From assembly GCA_021734725.1 (NCBI GenBank), contig JAIPIM010000080.1, forward strand, positions 1 through 13,223: DNA of 13,223 bases, written 5' to 3'. Position numbers and translations under genes: made by a program. Position 1 is the stretch's first letter; each line of letters opens with the position of its first letter. Of the stretch, positions 13,004 through 13,223 are shown piece after piece. Under the pieces are notes generated by a model that did no database searches, was not told the DNA's origin, and worked only from the letters and a program-made list of their open reading frames with translations. The DNA comes from Minisyncoccota bacterium. Lineage in GTDB: Bacteria > Verrucomicrobiota > Lentisphaeria > Oligosphaerales > MVZH01.

Positions 13004-13223
13004 TCAGCCCCAGAGGTTTTTGACGCGCTTGCGGAATTTCTGCAGAATCGGGTAGGATGATTCGCTCAAGTCGCCGGCCAGTGCCTTCACTTTTTCTTTC
13101 TGCGCATCCGACAGTTTCGTGGGGACTTCAACACGCACTTTGACGTGCTGGTCTCCCCGTCCGGAGCCGCGCAACGAAGGGATCCCTTTGCCTTTAAGCC
13201 GGAACACCTGACCGCTCTGAGTT
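13004..13223 (-). CDS. dnaJ: Chaperone DnaJ, C-terminal part (gene runs off the window)
   Basis: The visible 73 codons end at 13004. The frame is open to the window edge and reads TQSGQVFRLKGKGIPSLRG, then GRGDQHVKVRVEVPTKLSDAQ. This is the characteristic end of the second C-terminal substrate-binding domain of DnaJ, the Hsp40 co-chaperone that stimulates DnaK. The J-domain and the zinc-binding cysteines would lie to the right, outside the window. A GTG near 13207 can be read as a start, but it falls inside the conserved domain and is not the true start. The short tail after the domain (about 30 residues, ending KNLWG) is typical. The gene converges on nadA. The neighbouring stretch 12795-13003 holds only the two hairpins. 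Confidence 0.88.
   Translation of the reverse strand, partial: TQSGQVFRLKGKGIPSLRGSGRGDQHVKVRVEVPTKLSDAQKEKVKALAGDLSESSYPILQKFRKRVKNLWG

Noticed and set aside
13004..13207. The 67-codon frame as a complete small protein
   Set aside because: The frame stays open to the window edge and the sequence is the conserved end of DnaJ, so the apparent GTG start is internal.
1..13223. tRNA, rRNA, CRISPR arrays, transposases, toxin-antitoxin or phage genes
   Set aside because: I found no cloverleaf, rRNA segment, regularly spaced repeats or recognisable mobile-element proteins on either strand.

Overview
The window is about 13 kb of moderately GC-rich, gene-dense bacterial DNA. It holds ten complete protein genes and the 3' end of an eleventh. 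Two features lean towards a Gram-negative member of the PVC superphylum (Kiritimatiellota/Lentisphaerota/Verrucomicrobiota type): a prepilin peptidase with a large insertion, and a membrane-anchored coiled-coil protein ending in a small beta-rich domain. That placement is from recollection of families and is only moderately secure. I see no tRNA, rRNA, CRISPR array, transposase, integrase or phage gene.

Left part (1-6019, all minus strand). Read in transcription order, an NAD-dependent sugar epimerase/dehydratase is followed by a 256-bp gap. Then comes a tight cluster of a DegT-type sugar aminotransferase, shikimate dehydrogenase (aroE) and a type IV prepilin peptidase, joined by two ATGA stop/start overlaps. 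A structured 182-bp gap then separates these from the anchored coiled-coil protein. The gap holds two hairpins and a cysteine-dense reading frame with no normal start codon. The epimerase and aminotransferase point to surface polysaccharide synthesis. The peptidase points to type IV pili or type II secretion.

Middle part (6020-9605). argJ (arginine biosynthesis) is divergent from the epimerase across a 180-bp region. That region contains a candidate promoter, an overlapping operator-like palindrome and a strong leader hairpin. argJ meets rfbA (dTDP-glucose synthesis) tail to tail with only 10 bp between them. rfbA lies 17 bp downstream of a PP2C-type protein phosphatase gene, so the two are probably cotranscribed. 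A 454-bp gap without a convincing gene carries the promoters of the phosphatase and of the divergent EF-G-like gene.

Right part (9606-13223). An EF-G-like translation GTPase with altered GTPase motifs is followed by a 237-bp gap holding a degenerate short tandem repeat. nadA (quinolinate synthase, NAD biosynthesis) comes next. Two hairpins follow between nadA and the convergent 3' end of dnaJ, which runs off the window.

Most of the content is core metabolism and housekeeping, with some envelope-sugar genes. I found no clear new multi-gene defence or mobile system. The points most worth a second look are the epimerase with Asn in place of the catalytic Tyr, the EF-G paralogue without an NKxD motif, the argJ leader and operator-like structures, and the cysteine-dense/hairpin element at 1359-1469.
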